This document shows, in pieces, positions 8,642 to 16,317 of a DNA stretch of 29,187 nucleotides (its first letter is position 1; the number at the start of each line of letters is the position of its first letter). The notes under the pieces were generated by a model that worked only from the letters and a program-made list of their open reading frames with translations, did not search any database and had not been told where the DNA came from. The DNA lies in NCBI GenBank assembly GCA_045114455.1, contig JBGUKN010000014.1:1-29187 (forward strand). Reading direction: 5' to 3'. Made by a program: the position numbers and the translations under genes. This stretch comes from UBA1732 sp045114455. GTDB lineage: Bacteria > Verrucomicrobiota > Lentisphaeria > Victivallales > UBA1829.

Positions 8642-8788
8642 ATGTTACGCAAGAAAAACAAAACGGTTGCGGAGAACGCCGCCCGTCTTGGGTGCATCTC
8701 GGACATCCGCCCCGCCGCCGTTGAAAATCCGAAATCCAGCTTGAATCAAACATATCAAATACCAGATGAAATGAGGTCAACCATATGA
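8642..8788 (+). CDS. 48-aa leader ORF of the Tad operon, unknown function
   Basis: AGGAG at 8628-8632 lies 9 nt before the ATG, better than most sites in this operon. The ORF encodes 48 residues starting MLRKKNKTVAENAARLG. Its TGA overlaps the ATG of cpaB (ATGA at 8785-8788), so it may couple translation into cpaB. The peptide has a basic N-terminus, no hydrophobic segment and no known motif. It could be a true small protein of the Tad machine or only a translated leader that controls cpaB expression. I do not recognise a family. Confidence 0.5.
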   Translation: MLRKKNKTVAENAARLGCISDIRPAAVENPKSSLNQTYQIPDEMRSTI

Positions 8789-9603
8789 AAAATGTCATTC
8801 CCCTGATTGTAGCAGTCATTCTCGGACTTGCGGCGGTCTATGTGGTAAGCCATTTTCTGATTGAAAACAAAAGTTCGGATCAGGAAACGCAGGTGTCCGT
8901 CGTGGTGGCGGCACGCGACCTTGAGGCGGGCGAGGAACTTCTGCCGGGCGCATGTTCTTTCAAAAACGTGCCGGAGTCGGCTGTTCCTCAGTCCGCGATC
9001 CTGTGGGAGAGCGTCAGCTTGACCTACGGACAGAAGATCCCGCACGCGATCAAACGGGGCAACTACGTCCTGTTCGAGGATATTCAGCTGAACCTTTCCC
9101 TCGCGGACTGCGTTGCTTCCGGCAATTGGCTGATCCCGGTGACGTTCTCCGATCCGACCCTCGTGAAAATGCTGAAGCCCCAGGATGAAATCGCGATCGC
9201 AGCCGCCTATGCCCACTCCGAGGTCATCAAGCCGAAACTGTCGACGGAGGAATTGCTCGAAAACCCGGAAGAGGCGGAGAAGGCGGACGTGCAGATGGAA
9301 CGTGAAACGGTCATCCTTTTCCCCTGTATTGAGGTGATCGGCATTGACAACAGCAACGGGCTCTTCCGCGAATCCGGTAATTCGACCGCCACGATCTATG
9401 TTTCCCTGCCGCCCCGGCAGGCGACGATCCTGCTGGCAGCCCAGCAGGAGGCGGAACTCTATCCGATCCTCCGCAGAAGAAACGATCCGTCCGCGCGCAA
9501 CCGCGTGGAAATCGGCTCCGTGAACAAGAAAACATTCGAAAACGTGCGTTCCGGCCTGGATACGACAGTGCTTCCGAACGAAACAACAACCCCCTCGAAC
9601 TGA
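8785..9603 (+). CDS. cpaB: Flp pilus assembly protein CpaB/RcpC
   Basis: This 272-aa periplasmic protein is anchored by one N-terminal membrane helix (residues 4-24, IPLIVAVILGLAAVYVVSHF). An SAF domain follows at about 37-100, with VVVAARDLEAGEELLPG and IKRGNYVLFEDI; that domain defines CpaB/RcpC. The rest forms the beta-rich RcpC domain (IPVTFSDPTLVKMLKPQDEI and, later, ATIYVSLPPRQATILLAAQ). In Tad systems CpaB works beside the secretin in the outer part of the apparatus. The start overlaps the stop of the upstream small ORF. The secretin gene follows after 13 nt, the standard order. The 272 aa length is usual for the family. Confidence 0.9.
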   Translation: MKNVIPLIVAVILGLAAVYVVSHFLIENKSSDQETQVSVVVAARDLEAGEELLPGACSFKNVPESAVPQSAILWESVSLTYGQKIPHAIKRGNYVLFEDIQLNLSLADCVASGNWLIPVTFSDPTLVKMLKPQDEIAIAAAYAHSEVIKPKLSTEELLENPEEAEKADVQMERETVILFPCIEVIGIDNSNGLFRESGNSTATIYVSLPPRQATILLAAQQEAELYPILRRRNDPSARNRVEIGSVNKKTFENVRSGLDTTVLPNETTTPSN

Positions 9604-9616
9604 ACGGCGGCAAAGC

Positions 9617-11293
9617 ATGAAAAAACTGAAGACAGCCATTCTTTTACTGGCAACCGCAACCCTGCCTCTTTCCGGCATGGCGCAGGCGGTTCAGCAGCCA
9701 TCCGATAGCCCGGCCCCGCAGGAACAACAGGGCGGAACTCAATTGTCACAAGATGACCTCACGAAAGCGATCACCCAGGCGCTGATCCGGCAGGCGACCA
9801 CCGACGAGCATGACATGATGCTTGAGCAGGTCTCCATTACCGTCGGAGAAAAACGCGTTCTGAACGTGCCGTTTTCCATCGAATCCTGCAAGTCGGATTC
9901 GTCGAACGTCAAAATCGAACGCGTCACCGGCAGCACTTTCGAGATATCCGGGTCTTCTCCCGGCCAGGCCGTCATCACCGTCCATGCGGGCGGCCTCGAA
10001 AAGGAATACCGTGTCACGGTGTACAACTCCACGCTTCAAACGTATCAGGAACTCAGCCGTCTGCTTGAGGAGCTTCCCGAAATAACGTTGCAGATGTACG
10101 ACGGCGGGCTGGTCCTCCGCGGCATCGTGACGCAGCCGCTTCACTGGGATTATTTCCGCCGGATCATGCAGTCCTATGAGGGCAGATGCGACAACTACGT
10201 CTCTTTCATCCCGGACACGAAGCTGATCTCCGATCTGAAAAAACAGCTGGCGGATGCGGGATTCCCGGTGGAAGACAAATCCGGGCCCGAATATCCCGGC
10301 AAACTGACAATGAACATGACCGGGACCGTTTTGACCGTGCGGGGTTATCTGTATTCCGAGCAGGGCGTCCAGACCGTCCAGTCCATTCTTTCCGCACAGA
10401 GATGGCTTAATCCGGAATGGAATGCCAACAACGTTACTCTCCAGACCGATTTGAAGATCGCGCCTGCCCAGATTGATCTCGGGATCGTGTTCGTCGGCGT
10501 GACGCGGACCCAGCTGGAACGTCTCGGGAACTCCATGGCGGACGGCACGGTGCTGACGTGGGACGTCATCGGCTGGTTCAAGGCGATGTACAACGGCAAC
10601 ATGGAAGCGATCGACAGTCATTTCAGCCAGCAGGGCGGCGGATCGGCCACTCTGAAGTCGAACCTGAAGGGATCCCTGGCATTCTTCGGCAACAACGGCA
10701 TCTCCGATTTCCGCGACGCCGGACACATCACGCTCACGAGCAACGGGGGGGAATCCACTTTCGAAAACGGCGGCACGCGCCAGGTAAAGGTGTACGGGGA
10801 GAATTCAGCCGACATGAAGGAAATCGAATTCGGCCTGAAGTACAAGGCACAGGCGTTTCTCCAGGAGGACAACACGGTCAAGCTGGACATCGACCTGGAA
10901 CGGAGCCTGCCTCCGGTCCGGGACGACAATGACTATGTCCAGAGCAAGAGCAAGACGAAAACATCCCTGATCTGTCCGCTCGGACAAACCGCCATCATAG
11001 CAGGTCAGAAGGAAATGACGTTCACGCACAGCGGTCCGGGCGGCTATGCGTTCCTCCGGCACATCCCGGTCATCAACTGGTTCGCCTCTTCCTCGGAAGA
11101 CAAGGGCGAGGAGAACCAGATCCTGGTCCTGGTATCGCCCGAGCTGATGCATCAGGATGCGCAGCTCTCCGCCCGCCCGTCCGAGGAGAACGCCTCGCTG
11201 GAGCAGGAAGTCTCCGAACGGGTCAACGAGGAGTATCAGGAAGTCCAGGATAACGAACAGAAATCGTGGTTCCAGCGGATGTTCACGTGGTGA
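9617..11293 (+). CDS. cpaC: Tad secretin CpaC/RcpA, outer-membrane pore
   Basis: This 558-aa secretin forms the outer-membrane channel through which the Flp pilus exits. A cleavable signal peptide (residues 1-24, ending SGMAQA) is clear. Then comes the pilus-formation N-terminal domain at about 73-137 (ITVGEKRVLNVPF, FEISGSSPGQAVITV). A BON-like ring domain follows at about 148-200 (LPEITLQMYDGGLVLRG). The C-terminal secretin core spans about 285-515 and ends in the typical GQTAIIAGQKEMTFTHSGPG, FLRHIPVINW and NQILVLVSPEL. The tail (about 520-558) is acidic and ends in EVQDNEQKSWFQRMFTW. No pilotin (RcpB/CpaD) gene was recognised in the window, so how it reaches the outer membrane is open. 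Confidence 0.92.
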   Translation: MKKLKTAILLLATATLPLSGMAQAVQQPSDSPAPQEQQGGTQLSQDDLTKAITQALIRQATTDEHDMMLEQVSITVGEKRVLNVPFSIESCKSDSSNVKIERVTGSTFEISGSSPGQAVITVHAGGLEKEYRVTVYNSTLQTYQELSRLLEELPEITLQMYDGGLVLRGIVTQPLHWDYFRRIMQSYEGRCDNYVSFIPDTKLISDLKKQLADAGFPVEDKSGPEYPGKLTMNMTGTVLTVRGYLYSEQGVQTVQSILSAQRWLNPEWNANNVTLQTDLKIAPAQIDLGIVFVGVTRTQLERLGNSMADGTVLTWDVIGWFKAMYNGNMEAIDSHFSQQGGGSATLKSNLKGSLAFFGNNGISDFRDAGHITLTSNGGESTFENGGTRQVKVYGENSADMKEIEFGLKYKAQAFLQEDNTVKLDIDLERSLPPVRDDNDYVQSKSKTKTSLICPLGQTAIIAGQKEMTFTHSGPGGYAFLRHIPVINWFASSSEDKGEENQILVLVSPELMHQDAQLSARPSEENASLEQEVSERVNEEYQEVQDNEQKSWFQRMFTW

Positions 11294-11300
11294 CGCAGCC

Positions 11301-13001
11301 ATGAAACTCATATTTACAAACGAAAACCGATCCATCGATCTTCCGGCCGGCTGCCGTCTGGTCATCGGCCGGCAGGAGGATGCCGACATCCGAATCCCGG
11401 ACAAGCACGTTTCGCGCCGCCATGCCGAAATCACGGAAGAGGACGGAAATGTGTTCGTCCGGGATCTGGGAAGCCATGCCGGAACGAAGAAAAACGGCGT
11501 CGGCATCACGGATAAAACGCAGCTGGCCGAGGGCGACATCCTGAAGATCGCCGATTTCGAGTTCACGGTCAGCCCGAGTTCTTCCGCCACCTTGAGCAGC
11601 GTGCCGATTCCGCCTCCGCAGACAGCCTCGAATCCCTCCGCGACGCAGCAGCAGATACCGGTGCCGGGAGACGGCCACACGCTTCCCCTTTATACGGCTC
11701 AAGTGGATCAGCAGAGTCTTTTCACGGAAAGCATGATGCAGTTGTCGAAACGCGTCCAGACGCGTGTGCTGGAACTGCTCAACGTGAACAAGGAGACGCA
11801 GAACAATCTTTCCAACGCCGCCATGCGTCCGCAGGTGGAGGGCGCCCTGGATCAGATCCTCCGGGAGATTCGACATGAGATCCCCCCTGATGTGAACACC
11901 GACCTGCTCAGGCAGACGCTGATGGACAACCTGATCGGCCTCGGCCCGCTTTCTCCGCTTTTGCGCGACACGTCCATTTCCGAGATCATGATCAACGGGC
12001 CGGAGCACATTTTCATTGAAAGCAAAGGCCTGCAGTACCGGACCCCGTCCAAATTCCACAGCGAATCGCATTTGCAGTCGATCATCCAGCGAATCGTGGA
12101 GCCGCTGGGACGTCATATCGATGCTGCGTCCCCGATGGTCGACGCCCGACTTGAAGACGGGTCCCGTGTGAACGCGGTCATCCCTCCGCTTGCGCTCGAC
12201 GGATCTCTGGTCACGATACGAAAATTTCCATCGAAGAAGCTGACCCCGGACGACCTGGAAAAATTCGGAAGCCTGACGCACGCCATGACGCTGTTTTTGA
12301 AGGAGGCGGTCCGCGCCCGCAGAAACATCCTGGTCTCCGGCGGCACGGGCTCCGGCAAGACGACGCTCCTGAACATCCTCTCGCAGTTCATTCCCGAAAA
12401 GGAACGAGTCATCACGGTCGAAGACTCGGCGGAACTGAAGCTGACGCATGAAAACCTCTGCCGTCTGGAGGCGCGTCCCGCAAACGTCGAGGGCCAGGGC
12501 CGGATCACGATCCGCGACCTGGTCATCAACACGCTCCGTATGCGTCCCGACCGGATCATCGTCGGCGAATGCCGCGGCCCGGAGGCTCTTGATATGCTCC
12601 AGGCCATGAACACAGGTCACGACGGATCCATGACGACTTGCCATGCGAACTCGCCGCGCGATGCGCTGTCCCGTCTGGAAAACATGGTCATGATGGCAGG
12701 ATTCGAGCTGCCGTCCGCCGCGATCCGCGAACAAATCGCTTCGGCGATCCACCTGATCGTCCAGCAGACCCGCCTGCCGGACGGCTCGCGCAAGATCGTG
12801 AAGATCAGCGAGGTCACCGGCCGCGAGAATGACATCATCCTGATGCAGGATATCTTCACTTTCGAGCAGGAAGGGTTCGACGAGAAGTTCCGCGTCGTCG
12901 GGCACCATACGGCGACCGGCAACATCCCGCGGTTTGTTGATGAACTCCGGCAGTCCGGCGACCTGCAGCTGGATATGTCAGTATTCGTACCGGAGAGCTG
13001 A
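11301..13001 (+). CDS. cpaF: FHA-CpaF fusion: Tad secretion ATPase with N-terminal FHA domain
   Basis: This 566-aa cytosolic protein joins a phosphothreonine-recognition FHA domain (residues about 3-90) to a complete CpaF/TadA ATPase (about 150-540). The FHA shows IGR at 22-24 and SRRH at 38-41, but the usual NGT is replaced by HAGT. A Ser/Pro/Gln-rich linker follows at about 92-130. The ATPase carries SEIMINGPEHIFIE, Walker A GGTGSGKTT at 347-355, RPDRIIVGECRGPEALDML from 415 and TGHDGSMTTCHANS. It powers pilus assembly as a hexamer with TadB/TadC. The start at 11301 lies 7 nt after the cpaC stop; frames beginning further upstream run inside cpaC and are not real. A kinase gene in the convergent operon is the likely partner of the FHA domain (inference). 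Confidence 0.92.
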   Translation: MKLIFTNENRSIDLPAGCRLVIGRQEDADIRIPDKHVSRRHAEITEEDGNVFVRDLGSHAGTKKNGVGITDKTQLAEGDILKIADFEFTVSPSSSATLSSVPIPPPQTASNPSATQQQIPVPGDGHTLPLYTAQVDQQSLFTESMMQLSKRVQTRVLELLNVNKETQNNLSNAAMRPQVEGALDQILREIRHEIPPDVNTDLLRQTLMDNLIGLGPLSPLLRDTSISEIMINGPEHIFIESKGLQYRTPSKFHSESHLQSIIQRIVEPLGRHIDAASPMVDARLEDGSRVNAVIPPLALDGSLVTIRKFPSKKLTPDDLEKFGSLTHAMTLFLKEAVRARRNILVSGGTGSGKTTLLNILSQFIPEKERVITVEDSAELKLTHENLCRLEARPANVEGQGRITIRDLVINTLRMRPDRIIVGECRGPEALDMLQAMNTGHDGSMTTCHANSPRDALSRLENMVMMAGFELPSAAIREQIASAIHLIVQQTRLPDGSRKIVKISEVTGRENDIILMQDIFTFEQEGFDEKFRVVGHHTATGNIPRFVDELRQSGDLQLDMSVFVPES

Positions 13002-13007
13002 GGCGCC

Positions 13008-13904
13008 ATGGATATCTCCATTTTACAGAAATTCGGCATCTGCCTGCTGGTTTTCGCGGCGGTTTTCCTGCTGATCTTCCTGTCAGTCGGAATGATCCAG
13101 GGAATCAGCATGGAGCACTATGACCACAAGGTGAAGGACAAGACCGCCGGGGGACACCGAAACGACATCGGATATTTCGTCGCGCCCCGGGTCCTGCTTC
13201 AGATCCAGATATCGATCGGCACCCTCCTTGTGGCGCTCATCGTCGCGATCCTGCTGTTCTGCAAGGTGTTTATGGCCTATGTGCTGATCCCTGTCAGCCT
13301 GCTGGCGCTCGGCATCGGGTTCGTGCTGCCGATCCTGTATTATTCCCGCAAAGTGAAAAAACGCGCAAGCGATTTCGAGGGCAGCATCCTTGACCTCTCC
13401 ATGGGGCTGACCAGCGGACTCCGCGCCGGACAGGCCCTGCCGCAGGCGCTGGAAGTCTTTGCCCGGCGCAGCGAGGGGACGCTCAAGGAAGAACTGGACA
13501 TCGTCCTGCGGGAATACCGGCTCGGCGTGGAACTGCCGGATGCGCTTCAGCGCATGTACGACCGTCTGCCTTGCGAGGATTTGCAGCTTCTGATCGTGTC
13601 GATCCGTCTGACGCTGCAATCGGGCGGAAGCCTTGCGGATGTTCTCCAGCGCATTACGCAGACGATCCGCGGTCGAATCGAGTTCCAGCAGAAACTGAGG
13701 GCGCTGACGGCGCAGGGCCGGTTCGAAGCGCTCGCCATGTCCCTGGCGCCCCTGCTGGCGTTCGTGCTTCTGTTCGTCATCAACAACGACCTGATGCTGC
13801 CGATGGTGCAGACGCTGATCGGATGGTGCGCCATCGGGGTCATGCTGACGCTGGAGATCATCGGATATTTCGTGATCCGGGCAATCGTGGATGTGAAGGT
13901 GTAA
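13008..13904 (+). CDS. tadB: Tad inner-membrane platform protein TadB
   Basis: This 298-aa GspF/T2SF-type membrane protein forms the inner-membrane base that couples the CpaF ATPase to the growing pilus. Hydrophobic segments are at about 11-30, 62-90, 92-110 and, at the C-terminus, 241-293. The cytosolic T2SF domain lies between, with SILDLSMGLTSGLRAGQALP, SGGSLADVLQRITQTIRGR and the terminal LTAQGRFEALAMSLAPLLAF. The start is the ATG 6 nt after the cpaF stop. tadC follows after 1 nt, so the pair is co-translated, as in all Tad loci. Length and order are canonical. Confidence 0.9.
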   Translation: MDISILQKFGICLLVFAAVFLLIFLSVGMIQGISMEHYDHKVKDKTAGGHRNDIGYFVAPRVLLQIQISIGTLLVALIVAILLFCKVFMAYVLIPVSLLALGIGFVLPILYYSRKVKKRASDFEGSILDLSMGLTSGLRAGQALPQALEVFARRSEGTLKEELDIVLREYRLGVELPDALQRMYDRLPCEDLQLLIVSIRLTLQSGGSLADVLQRITQTIRGRIEFQQKLRALTAQGRFEALAMSLAPLLAFVLLFVINNDLMLPMVQTLIGWCAIGVMLTLEIIGYFVIRAIVDVKV

Positions 13905-13905
13905 C

Positions 13906-14814
13906 ATGAACCCTACGACTATTTACCTGCTGACGTTTCTTGCGGTGCTCATGCCGTTTGTAGCGTACGTTCTGTTTGCGGACAACGCTCCGGCCTCACG
14001 CGGAAACAGGAAAAAGGAGGAAGAGGAGCTTCCGTCGCTGTTCCGTTTCTGCCTGACGCCGGCAAAAATCATGGATGTGATTGGGGTCGGCAATCTGTTC
14101 CACAGGCTGTTCCCCTCGCAATGCCGCGCCATGCGGAAGAAGCTCCAGTATGCGGGGCTGAACGTCTCTCCTGAATTCATTTATCAATCGCGGGTGTTCC
14201 TGATGTTCCTGCTGGGAGCGCTGGGGACATTGGGCGCATTGATGGTGGTCGAACCCGACCAGAAGGGCGCCATCCCGGTCGCGGGACTGATCGGCGCTTT
14301 CGTCGGCTGGTTCCTGCCCGGCACTACGGTCGGGAACCTGGTTCAGACACGCCAGACGAAGATCCTTCAGGCGATTCCCTTTTCCATTGACCTGATCTCG
14401 TCGGCGATGCGCGGCGGCCTGGACTTCAGCGCGGCGATCCGTTTTTATGTGACGCTGGGGGTCGGCGGTCCGCTGACCGACGAATACCGGACTATGCTCC
14501 GGGAAATGGAGCTCGGCGTAATCCGTACGGTCGCGCTTCAGAACATGGCGGAACGGATCCAGCTCAAGGAGTTTACGTCCTTTGCCTCCGCCGTCGTGAT
14601 GGGGACCGAACTCGGCGCATCGCTGGCGGAAACGATGGAAATCCAGAGCGAGGAAATGCGGAAACTCCGGTTCTCCATCGCCGAATGCAAAGCGCAGCGC
14701 GCGCCCTCGCTGATGCTGCTCCCGATGGCGCTTTTCATCCTTCCCGCAGTGTTCATCATCATCCTTACTCCGGTTTTTCTGAAAATGAAAGAATCGGGCG
14801 TTCCGTTGTTCTGA
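13906..14814 (+). CDS. tadC: Tad inner-membrane platform protein TadC
   Basis: This 302-aa partner of TadB shares the T2SF fold. The N-terminal helix (5-25) is followed by a charged loop (KKEEEELPSL), LQYAGLNVSPEF, two central helices at about 94-110 and 121-139, the domain core IPFSIDLISSAMRGGLDFSA and GTELGASLAETMEIQSEEMR, and a last helix (about 264-290). The ATG is separated from the tadB stop by a single base. TadC ends at a TGA that is part of the GAGGAG site for the next gene, so expression continues into the unknown FHA membrane proteins. Confidence 0.9.
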   Translation: MNPTTIYLLTFLAVLMPFVAYVLFADNAPASRGNRKKEEEELPSLFRFCLTPAKIMDVIGVGNLFHRLFPSQCRAMRKKLQYAGLNVSPEFIYQSRVFLMFLLGALGTLGALMVVEPDQKGAIPVAGLIGAFVGWFLPGTTVGNLVQTRQTKILQAIPFSIDLISSAMRGGLDFSAAIRFYVTLGVGGPLTDEYRTMLREMELGVIRTVALQNMAERIQLKEFTSFASAVVMGTELGASLAETMEIQSEEMRKLRFSIAECKAQRAPSLMLLPMALFILPAVFIIILTPVFLKMKESGVPLF

Positions 14815-14823
14815 GGAGTCGAA

Positions 14824-16317
14824 ATGATGCAGAAGTATTACAAGATACATTTCACCGGCGGAGAACTTGCCGGCAGGTCCTTCCTTGTACCCTCCGAGGG
14901 CCTTCTGATCGGGAAATCCCGTGCGGCGGGAATCCGCCCCGGCGGAAACGACATCGAGATCAAGCATGCTTCTCTGTATGTCCGGGAAACGGACTCCGCG
15001 CTTATCCTGGAGTCCTACGCCGAATCCGTGTTCGTCGGGGACAGCCAGCTGGAGCCGGGCCAGGGAACGGAGCTTGCCCCCGGAACGAATGTGCGTCTGG
15101 GAAAGAATCTGGTATTCTATGCCGAGGAAGAGGAAGGCGCAATTCCCGTGACACCTCCTTCGCCCTTCTCCCCCGGCGATGACGAGCCGACGGAGGACAG
15201 CACGGTCGACGGAAAAGATGAGACCGGCGGGGAAGACAGCGAAGACAGCGAAGACAGGACCCGTTACGCATCGGAGGATGAACTCCGTGATCTGAGGCGG
15301 TTCATGCAGAAGCAGACCAGCCGGAAGAAGTTCACGATCGCCTTCTCGATCATCCTGTTGCTTGCGATTATCGGCGGCGGTTATCTCTATACCGAGCTGC
15401 AGATCGAGAATCCCGTGACCTGGCCCGGAGAAGTTTCAGGCGTATACAACGACGAGGAGTTCCGTATTGAGCTGGAACCTCAGGGAAAGTTCATGATGTA
15501 CTATCCGGCTTGCTCTCAGACGAAAGTCGAGAAGACGGAGACGAATTGCGAAGTTCTGACCCTTCTTGGCAAAAACCTGGACGTCGTGTTCCATCTGAAA
15601 CTCGAAGTGAATCCCGTGCCGGACGGTTTCGTCGTTTCGCGCAAGAAGAGCTTCAGCCGCTGGCGCAAGGATGCGGAGGAAAATAAGGGATTCACGTTCC
15701 TCGGTCCGCCGGAAGACAAGTTCTATGCGATCTCGACCTGCGGTTTCCCATATCAGGCGATGGAATATAAGCGGACCGATGATGTCATGCAATGGCAGGG
15801 GTTCGTCTGCTATATGCGTTATCACGACCAGGAGATCATCCTCACGCGCGAGGTTCCGGTCCAGCATTACTGGCGAGCGGAACAAGTCGTGACCAATTAC
15901 GGCTGCTTCGTCGCTTCGCCGGATGCAGCGAACAGTTACTGGGAGATCCCGGAGGAGATCCCGGAGAACGCTTCCAAAACGGAGCTTTACCGTTCTCTTC
16001 TGTCAAAATGGATGATGAACAATGCCGCGATCACCAACTGGCCGGAGATCAAAAAGGAGTTCGCCCTTCTGCTTTCGCTTTCCGGAAAGGCAAACGACCA
16101 GGATATGATGTATGACGCCCTGGAGCTCCTGTCCGATTTCCGTGAACGCCAGGCGCTCTGGTATGCGCAGGCGTGCCTGGCCCATCAGCATTACGAACAG
16201 GACGAGAACTGGCACATGATGAAAAATGTCCTCAACTCATCTTTGTCGAAATTCCCGACGCCCGATGATTATCGGCATATCAGAATTCTGCACAACATCT
16301 GGACACTCGACGAATGA
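14824..16317 (+). CDS. Single-pass membrane protein with degenerate FHA-like N-terminus, Tad-associated, unknown function
   Basis: This 497-aa protein has a cytosolic N-terminal FHA-like beta-sandwich (residues about 4-100), with GLLIGKSRAAGI and IEIKHASLYV where FHA proteins have GR and SxxH; the arginine and serine are lost. An acidic Pro/Asp/Glu linker (101-146) follows, then one transmembrane helix (170-189, FTIAFSIILLLAIIGGGYLY). The C-terminal domain of about 300 residues should be periplasmic. Its start is beta-rich (EVSGVYNDEEFRIELEPQGK) and its end alpha-helical and TPR-like (ALWYAQACLAHQHYEQDE). GAGGAG lies 5 nt before the ATG. Its stop overlaps the next gene's ATG. I do not recognise a named family. 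Position suggests a structural or regulatory part of the Tad inner-membrane complex. Confidence 0.75.
   Translation: MMQKYYKIHFTGGELAGRSFLVPSEGLLIGKSRAAGIRPGGNDIEIKHASLYVRETDSALILESYAESVFVGDSQLEPGQGTELAPGTNVRLGKNLVFYAEEEEGAIPVTPPSPFSPGDDEPTEDSTVDGKDETGGEDSEDSEDRTRYASEDELRDLRRFMQKQTSRKKFTIAFSIILLLAIIGGGYLYTELQIENPVTWPGEVSGVYNDEEFRIELEPQGKFMMYYPACSQTKVEKTETNCEVLTLLGKNLDVVFHLKLEVNPVPDGFVVSRKKSFSRWRKDAEENKGFTFLGPPEDKFYAISTCGFPYQAMEYKRTDDVMQWQGFVCYMRYHDQEIILTREVPVQHYWRAEQVVTNYGCFVASPDAANSYWEIPEEIPENASKTELYRSLLSKWMMNNAAITNWPEIKKEFALLLSLSGKANDQDMMYDALELLSDFRERQALWYAQACLAHQHYEQDENWHMMKNVLNSSLSKFPTPDDYRHIRILHNIWTLDE

Noticed and set aside
11283..12908. 541-codon minus-strand frame
   Set aside because: Antisense to the FHA-CpaF gene, whose Walker motifs prove the plus strand.
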